From Deltaproteobacteria bacterium (lineage in GTDB: Bacteria; Myxococcota_A; Polyangia; Haliangiales; Haliangiaceae), in contig JAIOQA010000337.1 in assembly GCA_021413675.1 (NCBI GenBank), positions 1 to 44,511 on the forward strand: 44,511 bases of DNA. Direction: 5' to 3'. The notes below the pieces were generated by a model. The model saw only the letters and a list, made by a program, of their open reading frames with translations. It was not told where the DNA came from and made no database searches. Below, piece by piece: positions 33,223 to 44,511 of this stretch (the stretch's first letter is position 1; the number at the start of each line of letters is the position of its first letter). Position numbers and translations under genes: made by a program.

Positions 33223-35244
33223 TCACGGGCACGGGTCGGTGATCGCGCCAGGCGCGACCACCGTCGGCACGCCGGTGTCGAGGTAGGTCTTGAGGAAGCA
33301 CGCGTACTGGTGCTTCACCGCGTCGTTCTGGCGGTACAGGTAGTGCGCATCGACGACGCCATCGCCCTCGTACTGCACGACCACGTTGGTCGTGGTCGCG
33401 CCGCCAGCGGTGCGGTTGCCGTGCACCGGGTAGCTCGCGAGGCCGCCGAGCGCGTCCAGACCGAGCGCGTCCTGCATCGACGGCCACACCGCGGTGCCGG
33501 CCTCGTGGTTGCCGTAGGCCAGCGCGGCCGCGTCGTAGATCGTGATCGGGAAGTAGATGTCGTCCTTGCCGACCGGCTCGTAGATGCTCTTCGGCGCGAA
33601 CCCGGGCAGCGGCCGGCGCGCGAGCCGCGACATCGACACCATCGGCTCGGCGATCTCCCACGACATGCCGAGCAGGTGCATGCCCGGGTACATGAAGGTC
33701 AGCTCGGTCTCGTCGGTCTGGAACGCGGCGGCGAGCAAGGCGCTCGCGCCCGGCACCAGCGCGGTCTGCAGCACCATGAGGTTCCAGAACCCGCCGGCGC
33801 CGGTCGGCACGAGCGCGCCGTAGCGCGGCTCGACCGCGCCGATCATGTTGGTGTACATGCCGCCCATCGACTGGCCGCCGGCGACCAGCTTGGCGCTATC
33901 GAAGCCGTAACTCGTCACCCCGCCTGGCAGCGCCAGCCCGCGCGCGGTGCAGCCGCTCAGATCGATCGCGGTCGGATCGATGCGCAGCGCGAGCAGCGCG
34001 TCGAGCAAGAGCCGCTGCTCGATCACGCCCTGCTGGAACGTGAACGGGAACGCCGCCAGGTTGTTGATGTTGAGATACGCGGTGTCGGCGGCGCCCGGAT
34101 AGCGCTCGGGGTTGACCGGCAGCGCGCTCGACGCCGCGGCGATGCCCTGGCGCGCGACGATGTAGCCCGGGCCCTCGCCCACGGTCGGCTCGCCATCGGG
34201 CGTGAGCGTCTTGCCGAGATCGACCACGCCCGACGACACCCCGCCCGAGCCGTGGAAGAACTGGTAGAGCGGAAAGCCCGATGCCGGCATCGTCTTCAGC
34301 GGCAGCGTGATGACCAGCGGCACCGTCAGGTCGCCCTGCTTCATCGGGACGTCGTTGGCGTCGAGGACGAACTTGCCCTCGGTGTCGAACGGCTGGGTGC
34401 CGACCTGGAACTGCGGCAACGTCACCGTGCCGACCAGCTCGCAGAAGCCATCGTGGGTCGCGCCGTCGACCGGATCGACGTGCAGGTCGGCGATGACCGC
34501 GTCGTGCGCCGCGCGGATCGCCTCGGTGCGCGCGTAGAGCACGGCGTTCTCGTCGCCGGTCGTGAACACGGTCGCGACCAGCACGTCGCCGCGATCGACG
34601 CCGAGCTGATCGAGCACCGGCCACAGCGGCGCGTACAGCGCCTTCGCGTCCGCGCCGCGCGCGCCCTCGGGCGTGCCACCACCGGCGAGCGTGCCGAACG
34701 CCGCCGGCCTGGCCGCGGTCGGCGCGAACGACGTGCGCAGCACCGCGGCGTACGTGGTCTTCGGCGCGAGCACGATGCCGGGCCGCGGCGCGAGCCCGAC
34801 CAGGAAGCCCGGCGCGAAGTCGTCGTCGGGGAAGGTCTGCGCGACCAGCGGGACCAGCGCGCCCTTCTCGGGCGAGTCCGGATCGACGTCGACCAGGAAC
34901 GCGTCCTCGGTCGCGGCGGCCGGGATGACCGTCGCCGGCGTACGCGGCGGCGGCGCCTCGCGGAACCGGAAGTACGCCACCGGCATCAGCGGGAAGCCGT
35001 GGCGCACCCGCGCGTTGACCAGCAGCTTCTCGACGATCGGCACCTTGCGCGGGTTCGGGAAGCCGGTGAGGTCGGGGCGGCCGTCCGCGGTCAGCCGCAG
35101 GTCCGACGGGAACGGCGCGTCCCAGAACGTCGGCCCGGTGTCGAGCGGGCTCGACAGCTCGAAGTACACGCCGTCCGGCGGATCGCTGCCACAGGCGGTC
35201 GCGAGCATGGCGAGGCCACAGATCCCCAGTACTGCGTGACGCAT
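33223..35244 (-). CDS. Alpha/beta-hydrolase-like lipoprotein
   Basis: 673 residues starting MRHAVLGICGLAMLATAC, with lipobox Cys 18. The N-terminal part has FWDAPFPSDLRL, as in secreted delta-proteobacterial lipase-like proteins. The nucleophile elbow GGQSMGG places Ser 459 in a GxSxG motif, and QYEGDGVVDAHYLYR near the C-terminus supplies candidate Asp and His. It is therefore probably an active lipase or esterase on the cell envelope, larger than average because of a ~350-residue N-terminal region. Nothing recognisable sits in the -10 position at its start. Confidence 0.8.
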   Translation of the reverse strand: MRHAVLGICGLAMLATACGSDPPDGVYFELSSPLDTGPTFWDAPFPSDLRLTADGRPDLTGFPNPRKVPIVEKLLVNARVRHGFPLMPVAYFRFREAPPPRTPATVIPAAATEDAFLVDVDPDSPEKGALVPLVAQTFPDDDFAPGFLVGLAPRPGIVLAPKTTYAAVLRTSFAPTAARPAAFGTLAGGGTPEGARGADAKALYAPLWPVLDQLGVDRGDVLVATVFTTGDENAVLYARTEAIRAAHDAVIADLHVDPVDGATHDGFCELVGTVTLPQFQVGTQPFDTEGKFVLDANDVPMKQGDLTVPLVITLPLKTMPASGFPLYQFFHGSGGVSSGVVDLGKTLTPDGEPTVGEGPGYIVARQGIAAASSALPVNPERYPGAADTAYLNINNLAAFPFTFQQGVIEQRLLLDALLALRIDPTAIDLSGCTARGLALPGGVTSYGFDSAKLVAGGQSMGGMYTNMIGAVEPRYGALVPTGAGGFWNLMVLQTALVPGASALLAAAFQTDETELTFMYPGMHLLGMSWEIAEPMVSMSRLARRPLPGFAPKSIYEPVGKDDIYFPITIYDAAALAYGNHEAGTAVWPSMQDALGLDALGGLASYPVHGNRTAGGATTTNVVVQYEGDGVVDAHYLYRQNDAVKHQYACFLKTYLDTGVPTVVAPGAITDPCP

Positions 35245-35344
35245 CGACCTACTGTCGTCGAACTCGCGCGCGCTGGCGAGCGGTTTGCCGCACGCGGCGC
35301 GTGATCCGCCGCAACAAGATCGTGGCAAGGTCGAGACCCGCCGC

Positions 35345-36217
35345 ATGAGCTGGTTCACGAAGATCTTCGGCCGCCGGTCGGCCCGCTCCGCGATCGAATC
35401 CAGCGTCCCCGATGGCGCTGCGATGCCCGACTTCGCGGCGTTCCCCAACCCGGGTCGCGGCCACACGATCCACGTCGAGTTCGCCGACGCGCAGGGCACC
35501 TGGAGCGAGCAGGTCGATCTCACCGAGACCCTCGCGACCATCGTGGGCCGGCACGTGGGCCCGTGCGAGCGCGACGGCGCGGTGGTGCGGACGCCCGACG
35601 GGCTGGTGCTCGCGCCGCAGGTGGTCATGGTCCAGCCGCTGGATCAGCGCCAGGGCGCACGCATCGCCAGCACGATCGAGGTCACGCATCCCGCGCACTT
35701 CACGCCCGGCCTCTTCGAGTGGCAGCACGCGGTCAGCGACTCCACGGCGAAGGCGATCGAGGAGGGCTTCGCGCAGTGGGCGCAGTGCGACCTGCCGGCG
35801 CTACGCAACGCGCTGCGGAGCGACGCGCTCGACCTGACGCACCTGCAGTACACGTCGACCGACGGCGCGCCGCGGCGGATCGTGCTCGGCCCGGTGTACG
35901 GCCTCGTCCCCGACGACGCGGCCGACAGCGACCACGAACCGGGCTGCCCGTGCTGCATGTTCACCCACAGCTTCGCGGTGTTTCGCGCGCTCCTCGATCG
36001 GACCGAGACCTACGGGATCCGGCTGTTCGCGATGCGCGGCCCCGACGGCGAGATCGGCGCCGACTGCCGCGTCAACGGCGCCGACTTTCCGCGTGGCGCC
36101 GAGGCGCTGCGGGCCTACGCCCGGAGCTGGCCCGGGGTCGGGCTGCAGACGCGCAAGCAGTACGTGATCATGCAGCCGCCGCCGGATGCCGATGGGGTCA
36201 GCCCGAGACCTGCGTGA
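35345..36217 (+). CDS. Hypothetical protein with CPCC motif (DUF6348-like?)
   Basis: 290 residues from ATG 35345 (MSWFTKIFGRR). It is cytoplasmic: no signal peptide. VGPCERDGAVVRTP, FEWQHAVSDSTAKAIEEGFAQWAQCDL and DHEPGCPCCMFTHSFAVF are the main recognisable blocks; the last resembles DUF6348 proteins, which I recall only weakly. The CPCC could bind metal or form a disulfide. The gene runs 20 bp past the stop of the convergent pseudokinase gene, so the 3' ends overlap. It is divergent from the hydrolase-like lipoprotein by 100 bp. Confidence 0.6.
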   Translation: MSWFTKIFGRRSARSAIESSVPDGAAMPDFAAFPNPGRGHTIHVEFADAQGTWSEQVDLTETLATIVGRHVGPCERDGAVVRTPDGLVLAPQVVMVQPLDQRQGARIASTIEVTHPAHFTPGLFEWQHAVSDSTAKAIEEGFAQWAQCDLPALRNALRSDALDLTHLQYTSTDGAPRRIVLGPVYGLVPDDAADSDHEPGCPCCMFTHSFAVFRALLDRTETYGIRLFAMRGPDGEIGADCRVNGADFPRGAEALRAYARSWPGVGLQTRKQYVIMQPPPDADGVSPRPA

Positions 36218-37541
36218 TCCGACCCTGCGGCTTCTGGAAGCGGGCCATGAGCGCCGCGCGCCGCACCAGCTCGATCAGCGCCGCGCCGACCCGGCCGTCG
36301 CGCATCAGCACGTGGTGCACGCCGGCCTGCGCCAGCACCGCGGCGTCGCTCTCGCTGAAGCGATCGCCGACCGCCACGATCGTCGAGCCGCGGGTCTCCT
36401 CGAGGTTCGACAGCAGCATGCACAGCTCGAGCGCGTTCATCGTGCCGCCGATCGCGGTGTCGATGACGATGACGTCGGGCCGATCGCGGCGCACGCGGTT
36501 CGCGGCGTCGTTGCCGTCGCGGGCCGCATCGACGGTGGCGCGGGCGTGGCCGCGGCGCACCACGCTCCACAGCTCGCGCACGCGCTCGGAGTCGTCATCG
36601 ACCACGAGCACGCGGATGATCCGGCGCGTGGCGGCCGCGCGCTCGGTGATCGCCACCAGCTGATCGACGACGCCCTCCATCTGGGTCGGCCGGGCGGCGG
36701 GCGCCTTGGCCAGCAGCTCCGCGACGAGATCGCCGAGCTCGACCGGCAGATCGGCGCGGGTCTCGTTGAGCGCCGGCGGTCGGTGGTGGACGTGGCCGAA
36801 CAGCGTGGCCTTGACGGTGTCGCCGTGGAACGGCGGCCGGCCGGTCGCCAGCTCGACGATCGCGCAGCCCAGGCCGTAGGCATCGATCGCCGCGGCCGCC
36901 GCCGGATCCGAGGGGCTGACCTGGCCGGTGATGACCTCGGGCGCCCAGCAGACATCGGCGGCGCCGATCGACGGCACCTGGCCCAGCGACAGCCGCCCGA
37001 GCACGGTGCGGCGGAGGGGCGTGACCAGCACGGTCTCGCCCGAGACCTCGCCGACCGCGAGCCGCGTGCGGTGCGCCGAGGCGATCGCCCGGCCCAGGCT
37101 CACGACCAGCTCGAGCACCTCGGCCAGCGGCACCGGGGTGCCCGCCTGGTAATAGGCCTGGATGTGGCGGCCGAGGGTCACGCCCTCGATCAGCTCGCCG
37201 ATCACGTACTCGACGCCCTTGTGGTTGCCGAGGCCGTAGATCGCGACCGCGCCGTCGTCGGGCACCGACGCGCAGCGCCGGGCCTCGGGCAAGAGCGGCT
37301 GGGTCCCCGGGTCGCGCCACGCGACCTTGAGCGCGAGGGAGCGCTCGAGGAGCATGTCCCAGGCCTCGTGGATCGCGCCGGTCTCGGTGCGGACCAGCTC
37401 GCGCCGGACCTGGTAGGTCGAGCCGATGACCTCGCCCACCGGCAGGGCTGGCTGCGGGCTATCGCGGAACCCCGCCGGCGCCTGAAAGCTCTTCCCCGGG
37501 CTCGTCCCCGGCCCCGTCCGCTCTTTACCGCGCCAGCTCAC
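36198..37541 (-). CDS. Ser/Thr pseudokinase fused to a degenerate receiver domain
   Basis: 447 residues from GTG 37541. Residues ~37-300 have a Ser/Thr kinase fold: Lys 72 (ALKVAW), Glu 86, the APE motif at 200-202 and DAYGLGC at 220-226 are kept. The catalytic loop is lost: HRDLKPEN is replaced by VGEVSGET (163-170), and DFG is replaced by GRL (182-184). Residues ~309-430 are receiver-like (VLVVDDD, Asp 361), but the switch Thr and the Lys are replaced. It probably works as a scaffold or allosteric regulator, not an enzyme. TACAAC 6 nt upstream is a weak -10 candidate. Confidence 0.85.
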   Translation of the reverse strand: MSWRGKERTGPGTSPGKSFQAPAGFRDSPQPALPVGEVIGSTYQVRRELVRTETGAIHEAWDMLLERSLALKVAWRDPGTQPLLPEARRCASVPDDGAVAIYGLGNHKGVEYVIGELIEGVTLGRHIQAYYQAGTPVPLAEVLELVVSLGRAIASAHRTRLAVGEVSGETVLVTPLRRTVLGRLSLGQVPSIGAADVCWAPEVITGQVSPSDPAAAAAIDAYGLGCAIVELATGRPPFHGDTVKATLFGHVHHRPPALNETRADLPVELGDLVAELLAKAPAARPTQMEGVVDQLVAITERAAATRRIIRVLVVDDDSERVRELWSVVRRGHARATVDAARDGNDAANRVRRDRPDVIVIDTAIGGTMNALELCMLLSNLEETRGSTIVAVGDRFSESDAAVLAQAGVHHVLMRDGRVGAALIELVRRAALMARFQKPQGRITQVSG

Positions 37542-37674
37542 AGGCCGGTTGTATCAGATCGGCCGACTGCCCTCACGCTCCTGCGCTTTCGCGGGTCCGC
37601 GACCGGTACCGGCGTCCGCCGACCGCCAAGGTCAGCAGGCCACGCCAGCGGCGCCTCAGGCCCAGCCGACCGGC

Positions 37675-37758
37675 TCACTTGGCTGCGGCGCCGGCCATCG
37701 CCTCGCACTTCGTGAACGCGCCCTCGACCATCTTCATCATGCCCGGATGGCACGGCAT
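37675..37758 (-). CDS. Possible small peptide or gene remnant
   Basis: A 27-codon minus-strand frame, MPCHPGMMKMVEGAFTKCEAM plus AGAAAK in two pieces, with GC-ending codons and two Cys. In-frame GTG 37761 and TTG are alternative starts. It lies after the fusA-like terminators, and the rest of 37542-37892 holds nothing else recognisable. It may be a real small protein, the end of a decayed gene, or chance. Confidence 0.25.
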   Translation of the reverse strand: MPCHPGMMKMVEGAFTKCEAMAGAAAK

Positions 37759-37825
37759 CACGGCCGGGGCGGTCAAGGTAGCGCCCGGGCAACCGTGGGC
37801 AGCGGACGGCAGCGGTGCCCACGCC

Positions 37826-37857
37826 GAAAATGCGGACGGGCCCGCGCGGGGCCCGTC
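37826..37857 (-). terminator. Intrinsic terminator after the fusA-like gene
   Basis: A perfect 9-bp stem, GACGGGCCC/GGGCCCGTC with loop CGCGC (37835-37857), followed on the minus strand by CGCATTTTC. It lies 36 nt beyond the stop codon. Confidence 0.7.
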
Positions 37858-37866
37858 GTGGTCGTT

Positions 37867-37886
37867 GGTGAGCCTCGCGGCTCACC
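37867..37886 (-). terminator. First hairpin downstream of the fusA-like gene
   Basis: A perfect 8-bp stem, GGTGAGCC/GGCTCACC with a GCGA tetraloop, 6 nt after the stop. It has no U-tract of its own and probably works with the second hairpin or protects the mRNA end. Confidence 0.5.
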
Positions 37887-37892
37887 GCCGGA

Positions 37893-40004
<2,112 letters not shown>

Positions 40005-40049
40005 GGGTCGTCTCCGTAGCGGCGGGAAATGCCTGAAGAAAGGCGCGCG

Positions 40050-40078
40050 ATAGCTACCGTGCTCGGTGAGCGGGGTCA
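40050..40078 (-). promoter_or_regulatory. Sigma-70 promoter of the fusA-like gene: TTGACC-17-TAGCTA
   Basis: On the minus strand TTGACC and TAGCTA are separated by exactly 17 nt. The -10 ends 45 nt before the GTG, allowing a normal leader of roughly 40 nt that includes GGAGA. It is the best conventional promoter in the window. Confidence 0.7.
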
Positions 40079-40188
40079 AGCGGCCTCCGCACTAGCCAGC
40101 GTTTTTTCATCGATCTCGACGGGTTGGAGGCGGTCGGGAGTGGCCTGATCGGCGGTCACAGGGGGCCGGATCGTGGCTCCATGGAGGC

Positions 40189-41255
<1,067 letters not shown>

Positions 41256-41259
<4 letters not shown>

Positions 41260-42170
41260 GCGCGATGACGCACGCCATCCTCGAGGCGCTCGCGGCCAGC
41301 GGCCACGGCGCGCACACCGCCGACGTCGAGGCGCTGATCCAGCCCGGCATCTGGCTGCGCGCGACGTGCCAGGCCAACCGCCCGCCGCCCGATCCCGATC
41401 ACCCCGAACCGCTGGTCGACACCGGCGATCCGCGCACCACGCCGCGGTTCGCGTCGCTCGATCTCGCGCTGGCGGCGCTGCCGCTCGGCGCGTCGCGGTT
41501 CGGCGGCGTGCCCGATCTCCCGCCGGGCGTGGCCTGGCCCGCGCGCGACGACGTGCCGATGGAGTTCGTCGCGCAGCTCCGGCTCGCCGACTGCGCCGCG
41601 CACGATCCGCTCGGCCGCCTGCCCGCGACCGGCCACCTGTGGTTCTTCTACAACTCGCAGTGGCTCACGTTCGATCGCGACGGCGATCCCGCGTGCTGCG
41701 CGGTGCTCTACCACGACGTCGCCGACGACCAGCTCGTGCGCCACGCGCCGCCGCGGGTCGACTACCAGGGCGAGTACGACGACGGGCCGCGGCTCGCGCC
41801 CTACGTGCACGGGCTCGCGACCCTCGAGCTCGCGACGTATCCGCGCCTGCCGGCGAGCCAGTGCGCGCCGTGGATCACGCCCGCGCTCGATCCGTTCTGG
41901 TACGTGTTCACCGACGCGTATCGCGGGCTGACCGAGCCGCCGTTCACCGGCCACTACCAGGGCAACTGGCTGCTGGGCTACATCGACGCGCCCGACTGGG
42001 TCGGCGCGCACGCCCACGGCACCGACGACCAGCTGCTCCTGCAGGTCGACTCCGACGGCGCCGCGCACTTCCAGTGGGGCGACTGCGATCGCCTGTACTT
42101 CGTGATCGACAAGGCATCGCTGGCCGCGCGCGACTTCTCCCAGGCCCGCCTCTACTCGCTGCTGGGGTGA
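41256..42170 (+). CDS. DUF1963 (YwqG-like) protein, tandem paralog without acidic tract
   Basis: 304 residues from an ATG overlapping the previous stop. It aligns with its neighbour along the whole length: GHGAHTADVEALIQPGIW with GHGEHVAAVLDLLQPTVW, the ASRFGGVPDLPPGV block and the LLLQVDSD...LYFVIDKASLAARDF end are nearly identical. In place of the acidic insert it has a ~20-residue Pro/Asp stretch. This marks a recent tandem duplication with later divergence. Cytoplasmic, function unknown. It ends GGGGTGATC, so the next gene probably also starts by overlap. Confidence 0.85.
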
Positions 42171-42172
42171 TC

Positions 42173-43342
42173 ATGGACGACGACGTCAGCGATGCGGTGC
42201 GCGGCGGCGGCGTGCAGGAGCTCGACGAGCGGGGCCTCATGCCGATCGGCGTGGCGCGCGCGATCCTCGCGGGCCATCCGGTCATGGAGAAGGGCGAGAT
42301 GGATCTCTCGCAGGGCCACGCGATCCTCGCCTCCGACATCGTGTGGGCCGCGCTCCTGTCGCTCGGTGATGCCGTCGAGGCGTGCGCGGCGCTCGCGCGC
42401 GTCGACTGGCAGATGCCGCCGCGCGGGATGTTCAACATCGATCTCTACAAGCGCTACGGCGATGGCCTGGTGCCCTGGCTGGCGACGCGGCTCGACGGCG
42501 ACGTGCTCGTCGATCACCCGTGGTGTGTCGTGCCGTGCCTGCTCGAGTGCCGCTCGGCGGCGGCGTTCGCGCTGGTGTGGCGGGTGCGCGACGTGCGCGG
42601 CCGCGCGATCCCGCTCGCGACCACGTGGCTCGACAAGCACCCCGATGCCGGCGCGGCCTACCTCGCGGCCCTGGCGCTGCACGACGCGCGGGCGCGCGCG
42701 TTCCTCGTCGGCATGCGCGCGCGGCTCGGCGACGACGCGGTCACGGCCGCGGTCGACGCGATCGGCGATCGCGACGGCGCGATCGCGCGCGCGGTCGGGC
42801 TCGCGGGTCCGCCGACCGCCGCCGCGGTGCTCGCGGTCCTCGACGCCTGCGCCGGCCGCCTGCTCGCGCCCGAGCTCGGGCTGTGGCCGCAGCGCGATGG
42901 CCGGGGGCCGCGCTTCTGCCACGGCCTGCGCGCGATCGCGGTGCGCGATGGCGATCGCTGGGGCCTCGCGATCGAGCGGCTCGAGGGCGATCGCCCGGGC
43001 GGCCTGCACGGCGCGCGGATCGCGATCCACGCGTTCGGACCCGCGGTCGGCGGGCGCTTCCGGTTCGCGAAGGTCGTGCCGCGCGCGCTCGAGATCATCG
43101 GCGCGCCGACCGATCGCGCCGGGTTCGCAGCGTGGATCGCGGACCGCATCGCCGCCGACACCGCGTTCGGCGGCACCGATGCCGCGCGCGCCGCGCTCGG
43201 CCTCCCCGACGGCGCGGTGGTCGCGGTGGTGCCGTACCTCGCGCACGTCGCCGGGGCGCCCGCGCGCAACGCGACGGGGCCGACCGAGCTACCGTCGGAC
43301 TCGCCGACCTACCAGGCGCTGGCGCGGGCGATCGCCGGCTGA
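42173..43342 (+). CDS. Hypothetical protein with helical-repeat region
   Basis: 389 residues from ATG 42173; GTG 42167, which overlaps the previous stop as GTGA, is an equally good start. The N-terminal two thirds are helical, with segments such as MDLSQGHAILASDIVWAAL and AAYLAALALHDARARAFLVGM that look HEAT-like. The C-terminal third is beta-rich (FCHGLRAIAVRDGDRWGLAI, IAIHAFGPAVGGRFRFAKVV). No motif recognised. As the third gene of the DUF1963 operon it probably belongs to the same process. Its stop is 7 nt from the convergent VOC gene. Confidence 0.7.
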   Translation: MDDDVSDAVRGGGVQELDERGLMPIGVARAILAGHPVMEKGEMDLSQGHAILASDIVWAALLSLGDAVEACAALARVDWQMPPRGMFNIDLYKRYGDGLVPWLATRLDGDVLVDHPWCVVPCLLECRSAAAFALVWRVRDVRGRAIPLATTWLDKHPDAGAAYLAALALHDARARAFLVGMRARLGDDAVTAAVDAIGDRDGAIARAVGLAGPPTAAAVLAVLDACAGRLLAPELGLWPQRDGRGPRFCHGLRAIAVRDGDRWGLAIERLEGDRPGGLHGARIAIHAFGPAVGGRFRFAKVVPRALEIIGAPTDRAGFAAWIADRIAADTAFGGTDAARAALGLPDGAVVAVVPYLAHVAGAPARNATGPTELPSDSPTYQALARAIAG

Positions 43343-43349
43343 TCCTCGA

Positions 43350-43790
43350 TCAGGCCTTCATCAGCTCGTCGTACCGCCGCTGCATCTCGGCCGGGGTGAC
43401 CTCCTCGATCGCGTGGCCGATGTTCCACTCGTGGCCGAACGGATCGCGCACGGTGCCCGAGCGCTCGCCGTAGAAGTGATCGGCGGCCGGGCGCACCAGC
43501 GTGCCGCCGAGCTCGACCGCCTTCGCGAGCAGCGCGTCGCAGTCGTCGACGTGCAGGTGGATCGACGACGACGCGCCGCCGAGGGTCTGGGGCCCGACGA
43601 TGTTCATCTCGGGGTACTCGTCGGACACCATGATCGTCGTGCCGCCGAGGAGGAGCTCGGCGTGGCCGATGCGCCCGCTCGGCTCGGTGAGCCGGAACTT
43701 CTCGGTCGCGCCGAACGCGTCGCGGTAGTAGGCGATGGCGCGGCCGGCGTCGCGCAGGCGGAGGTACGCGAAGACTTCGTGGATCGACAT
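43350..43790 (-). CDS. VOC-superfamily (glyoxalase/PhnB-like) protein
   Basis: 146 residues starting MSIHEVFAYLRLRDAGRAI. The paired beta-alpha-beta-beta-beta modules are visible: YYRDAFGATEKFRLTEP...GHAELLLGGTTIMVSDE, then SIHLHVDDCDALLAKAVELGG...GTVRDPFGHEWNIGH. His, Glu and Asp at metal-site positions suggest a metal-dependent enzyme or a resistance-type binding protein; the substrate is unknown. A weak CATCGT 6 nt upstream resembles the leaderless -10 pattern. Cytoplasmic. Confidence 0.92.
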   Translation of the reverse strand: MSIHEVFAYLRLRDAGRAIAYYRDAFGATEKFRLTEPSGRIGHAELLLGGTTIMVSDEYPEMNIVGPQTLGGASSSIHLHVDDCDALLAKAVELGGTLVRPAADHFYGERSGTVRDPFGHEWNIGHAIEEVTPAEMQRRYDELMKA

Positions 43791-43882
43791 GGCGTCACGA
43801 TGCCGCAGGTGCGCCGCAGGGGTCTTGTAGGAATCTGACCTGCGCCAGCGCCCCGCGGCGGCGCGGCGCGCGTCCGGAGAGG

Positions 43883-43888
43883 TAGGAT
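43883..43888 (+). promoter_or_regulatory. -10-like TAGGAT, predicted leaderless start of the sigma factor gene
   Basis: TAGGAT ends 8 nt before GTG 43897. GGAGAGG lies just upstream of it, too far from the start to act as a ribosome site. Confidence 0.4.
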
Positions 43889-43896
43889 GGCCCGAC

Positions 43897-44409
43897 GTGC
43901 CCGGGGAAGACGCCGAGATCGCTGCGCTCATCGCGCGGTACGCCCGGTTGATCCGCACCGCGGTGGCCCGGGTCGCGGGCGCGCGCGCCGACGCGGTCGT
44001 GGACGACGTGGAGCAGAAGGTCGCGATCGCGCTCTGGGGCATGGTCCGCCGTGAGCAAGTCATCGAGCACCCTGCCTCTTACGTGTACCGATGCGCTGTC
44101 CGCGAGACCGTCCGCGCCGTCCGCGCCTTGCCGAAGCCCGGCGATGCGGAGGCCGACGATCAGCCCGCGAGCGCGCCCGGACCGGAGGACGAGCTACGCG
44201 CCCGCCGCATGAGCGAGGCGATCGACCGCTGCCTGGCGAAGATGCAGCCGGAGCGCGCGCGCGCCGCGGCGGCCCACGTCGCGGGCTTCGCGGTCGAGGA
44301 GCTGATGGCACTCGAGGGCTGGACGTATCAGAAGGCGCGCAACCTGATCGCCCGCGGCATGGCAGACTTGCGCCAGGCCCTGCGCGAGGAGGGCTTCGAT
44401 GACCGCTGA
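43897..44409 (+). CDS. ECF-like RNA polymerase sigma factor
   Basis: 170 residues from GTG. Region 2 runs about 5-75 (ALIARYARLIRTAVARV, DDVEQKVAIALW, HPASYVYRCAVRETVRAVRA) and region 4 about 105-165 (CLAKMQPERARAAAAHVAGF, LEGWTYQKARNLIARGMADLRQAL). The linker is Ala/Pro-rich. It directs RNA polymerase to specific promoters. Its stop overlaps the next start by 11 nt, consistent with a coupled regulator. Confidence 0.85.
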   Translation: MPGEDAEIAALIARYARLIRTAVARVAGARADAVVDDVEQKVAIALWGMVRREQVIEHPASYVYRCAVRETVRAVRALPKPGDAEADDQPASAPGPEDELRARRMSEAIDRCLAKMQPERARAAAAHVAGFAVEELMALEGWTYQKARNLIARGMADLRQALREEGFDDR

Positions 44410-44511
44410 CGATCCCGATCGCGAGCTCGATCCCGCCGACGACCTGCGGCGCGCATGGCGACCGACCGCGCCCGGCGATCATCCCGGCGACGACGCCTGG
44501 GCCGAGCTCGC
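44399..44511 (+). CDS. Partial gene, possible sigma-regulator partner
   Basis: ATG 44399 opens a frame of 37 codons that runs off the right edge. It is Asp/Pro-rich (DLRRAWRPTAPGDHPGDDAW). Position and overlap with the sigma gene suggest an anti-sigma factor or similar partner, but there is too little sequence to show it. No zinc-finger Cys is seen in the visible part. Confidence 0.55.
   Translation, partial: MTADDPDRELDPADDLRRAWRPTAPGDHPGDDAWAEL

Noticed and set aside
40102..40107. T6 run that could mark a plus-strand terminator
   Set aside because: No gene ends upstream on the plus strand and the preceding bases form no convincing stem.

Overview
This window looks like chromosome from a very GC-rich (estimated above 70 %) member of the Myxococcota, probably class Polyangia and tentatively a Haliangium/Kofleriaceae-like lineage. 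The signs are many secreted lipoproteins with Asp/Ala-rich or Cys-rich spacers, a metalloprotease with Cys-rich repeats and a MYXO-CTERM-like tail, an HTTM-TPR membrane protein with its small partner, and a translocase of the spdEFG1/mitochondrial-EFG1 type. I saw no rRNA, tRNA, CRISPR array, insertion sequence or prophage. The lineage is inferred from gene content, not from a marker search.

Layout. 1-3154 (minus): four tandem paralogous genes for unknown N-terminally anchored proteins, the first cut by the window edge. 3265-4020 (plus): Asp/Ala-rich lipoprotein. 4104-12022 (plus): an operon-like run of Lhr helicase, small HTTM partner, HTTM-TPR protein, endonuclease III and a sulfite-oxidase-fold protein. 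12040-12198 (minus): an overlooked 52-residue peptide with a double-glycine-like leader. 12348-12962 (plus): beta-barrel-like protein. 13077-17779 (minus): two translationally coupled lipoproteins. 17799-18593 (plus): lipoprotein. 18594-20249 (minus): hybrid histidine kinase. 20338-24948 (plus): PepQ, a PhzF-like protein, a triple-FKBP lipoprotein and a kinase-fold phosphotransferase. 25072-31055 (plus): M36/M4-like protease, two secreted proteins, then a TetR regulator with a dienelactone-hydrolase-like enzyme. 31133-37541: DUF6600-like repeat protein, EF-hand protein, hydrolase-like lipoprotein, Cys-motif protein and a pseudokinase-receiver fusion. 37893-40004 (minus): fusA-like gene with a clear promoter and terminators. 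40189-43342 (plus): two DUF1963 paralogs, one with a long acidic repeat, and a helical-repeat protein. 43350-43790 (minus): VOC protein. 43897-end: ECF-like sigma factor overlapping a possible regulator cut by the right edge.

Expression signals. Many genes in series share a 4-nt NTGA start/stop overlap, implying translational coupling. At least nine transcription-unit-leading genes have a -10-like hexamer ending only 5-8 nt before the start codon, which predicts leaderless mRNAs; this also decided several starts. The four paralogs at the left edge instead share an identical GGTGTC exactly 8 nt before each GTG start. The fusA-like gene has a conventional TTGACC-17-TAGCTA promoter and a Shine-Dalgarno site.

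The strongest candidates for something new are the four-gene paralog array, the double-glycine peptide, the pseudokinase-receiver fusion, the apparent prevalence of leaderless transcription, and the DUF1963 pair that differs by an expandable acidic tract.
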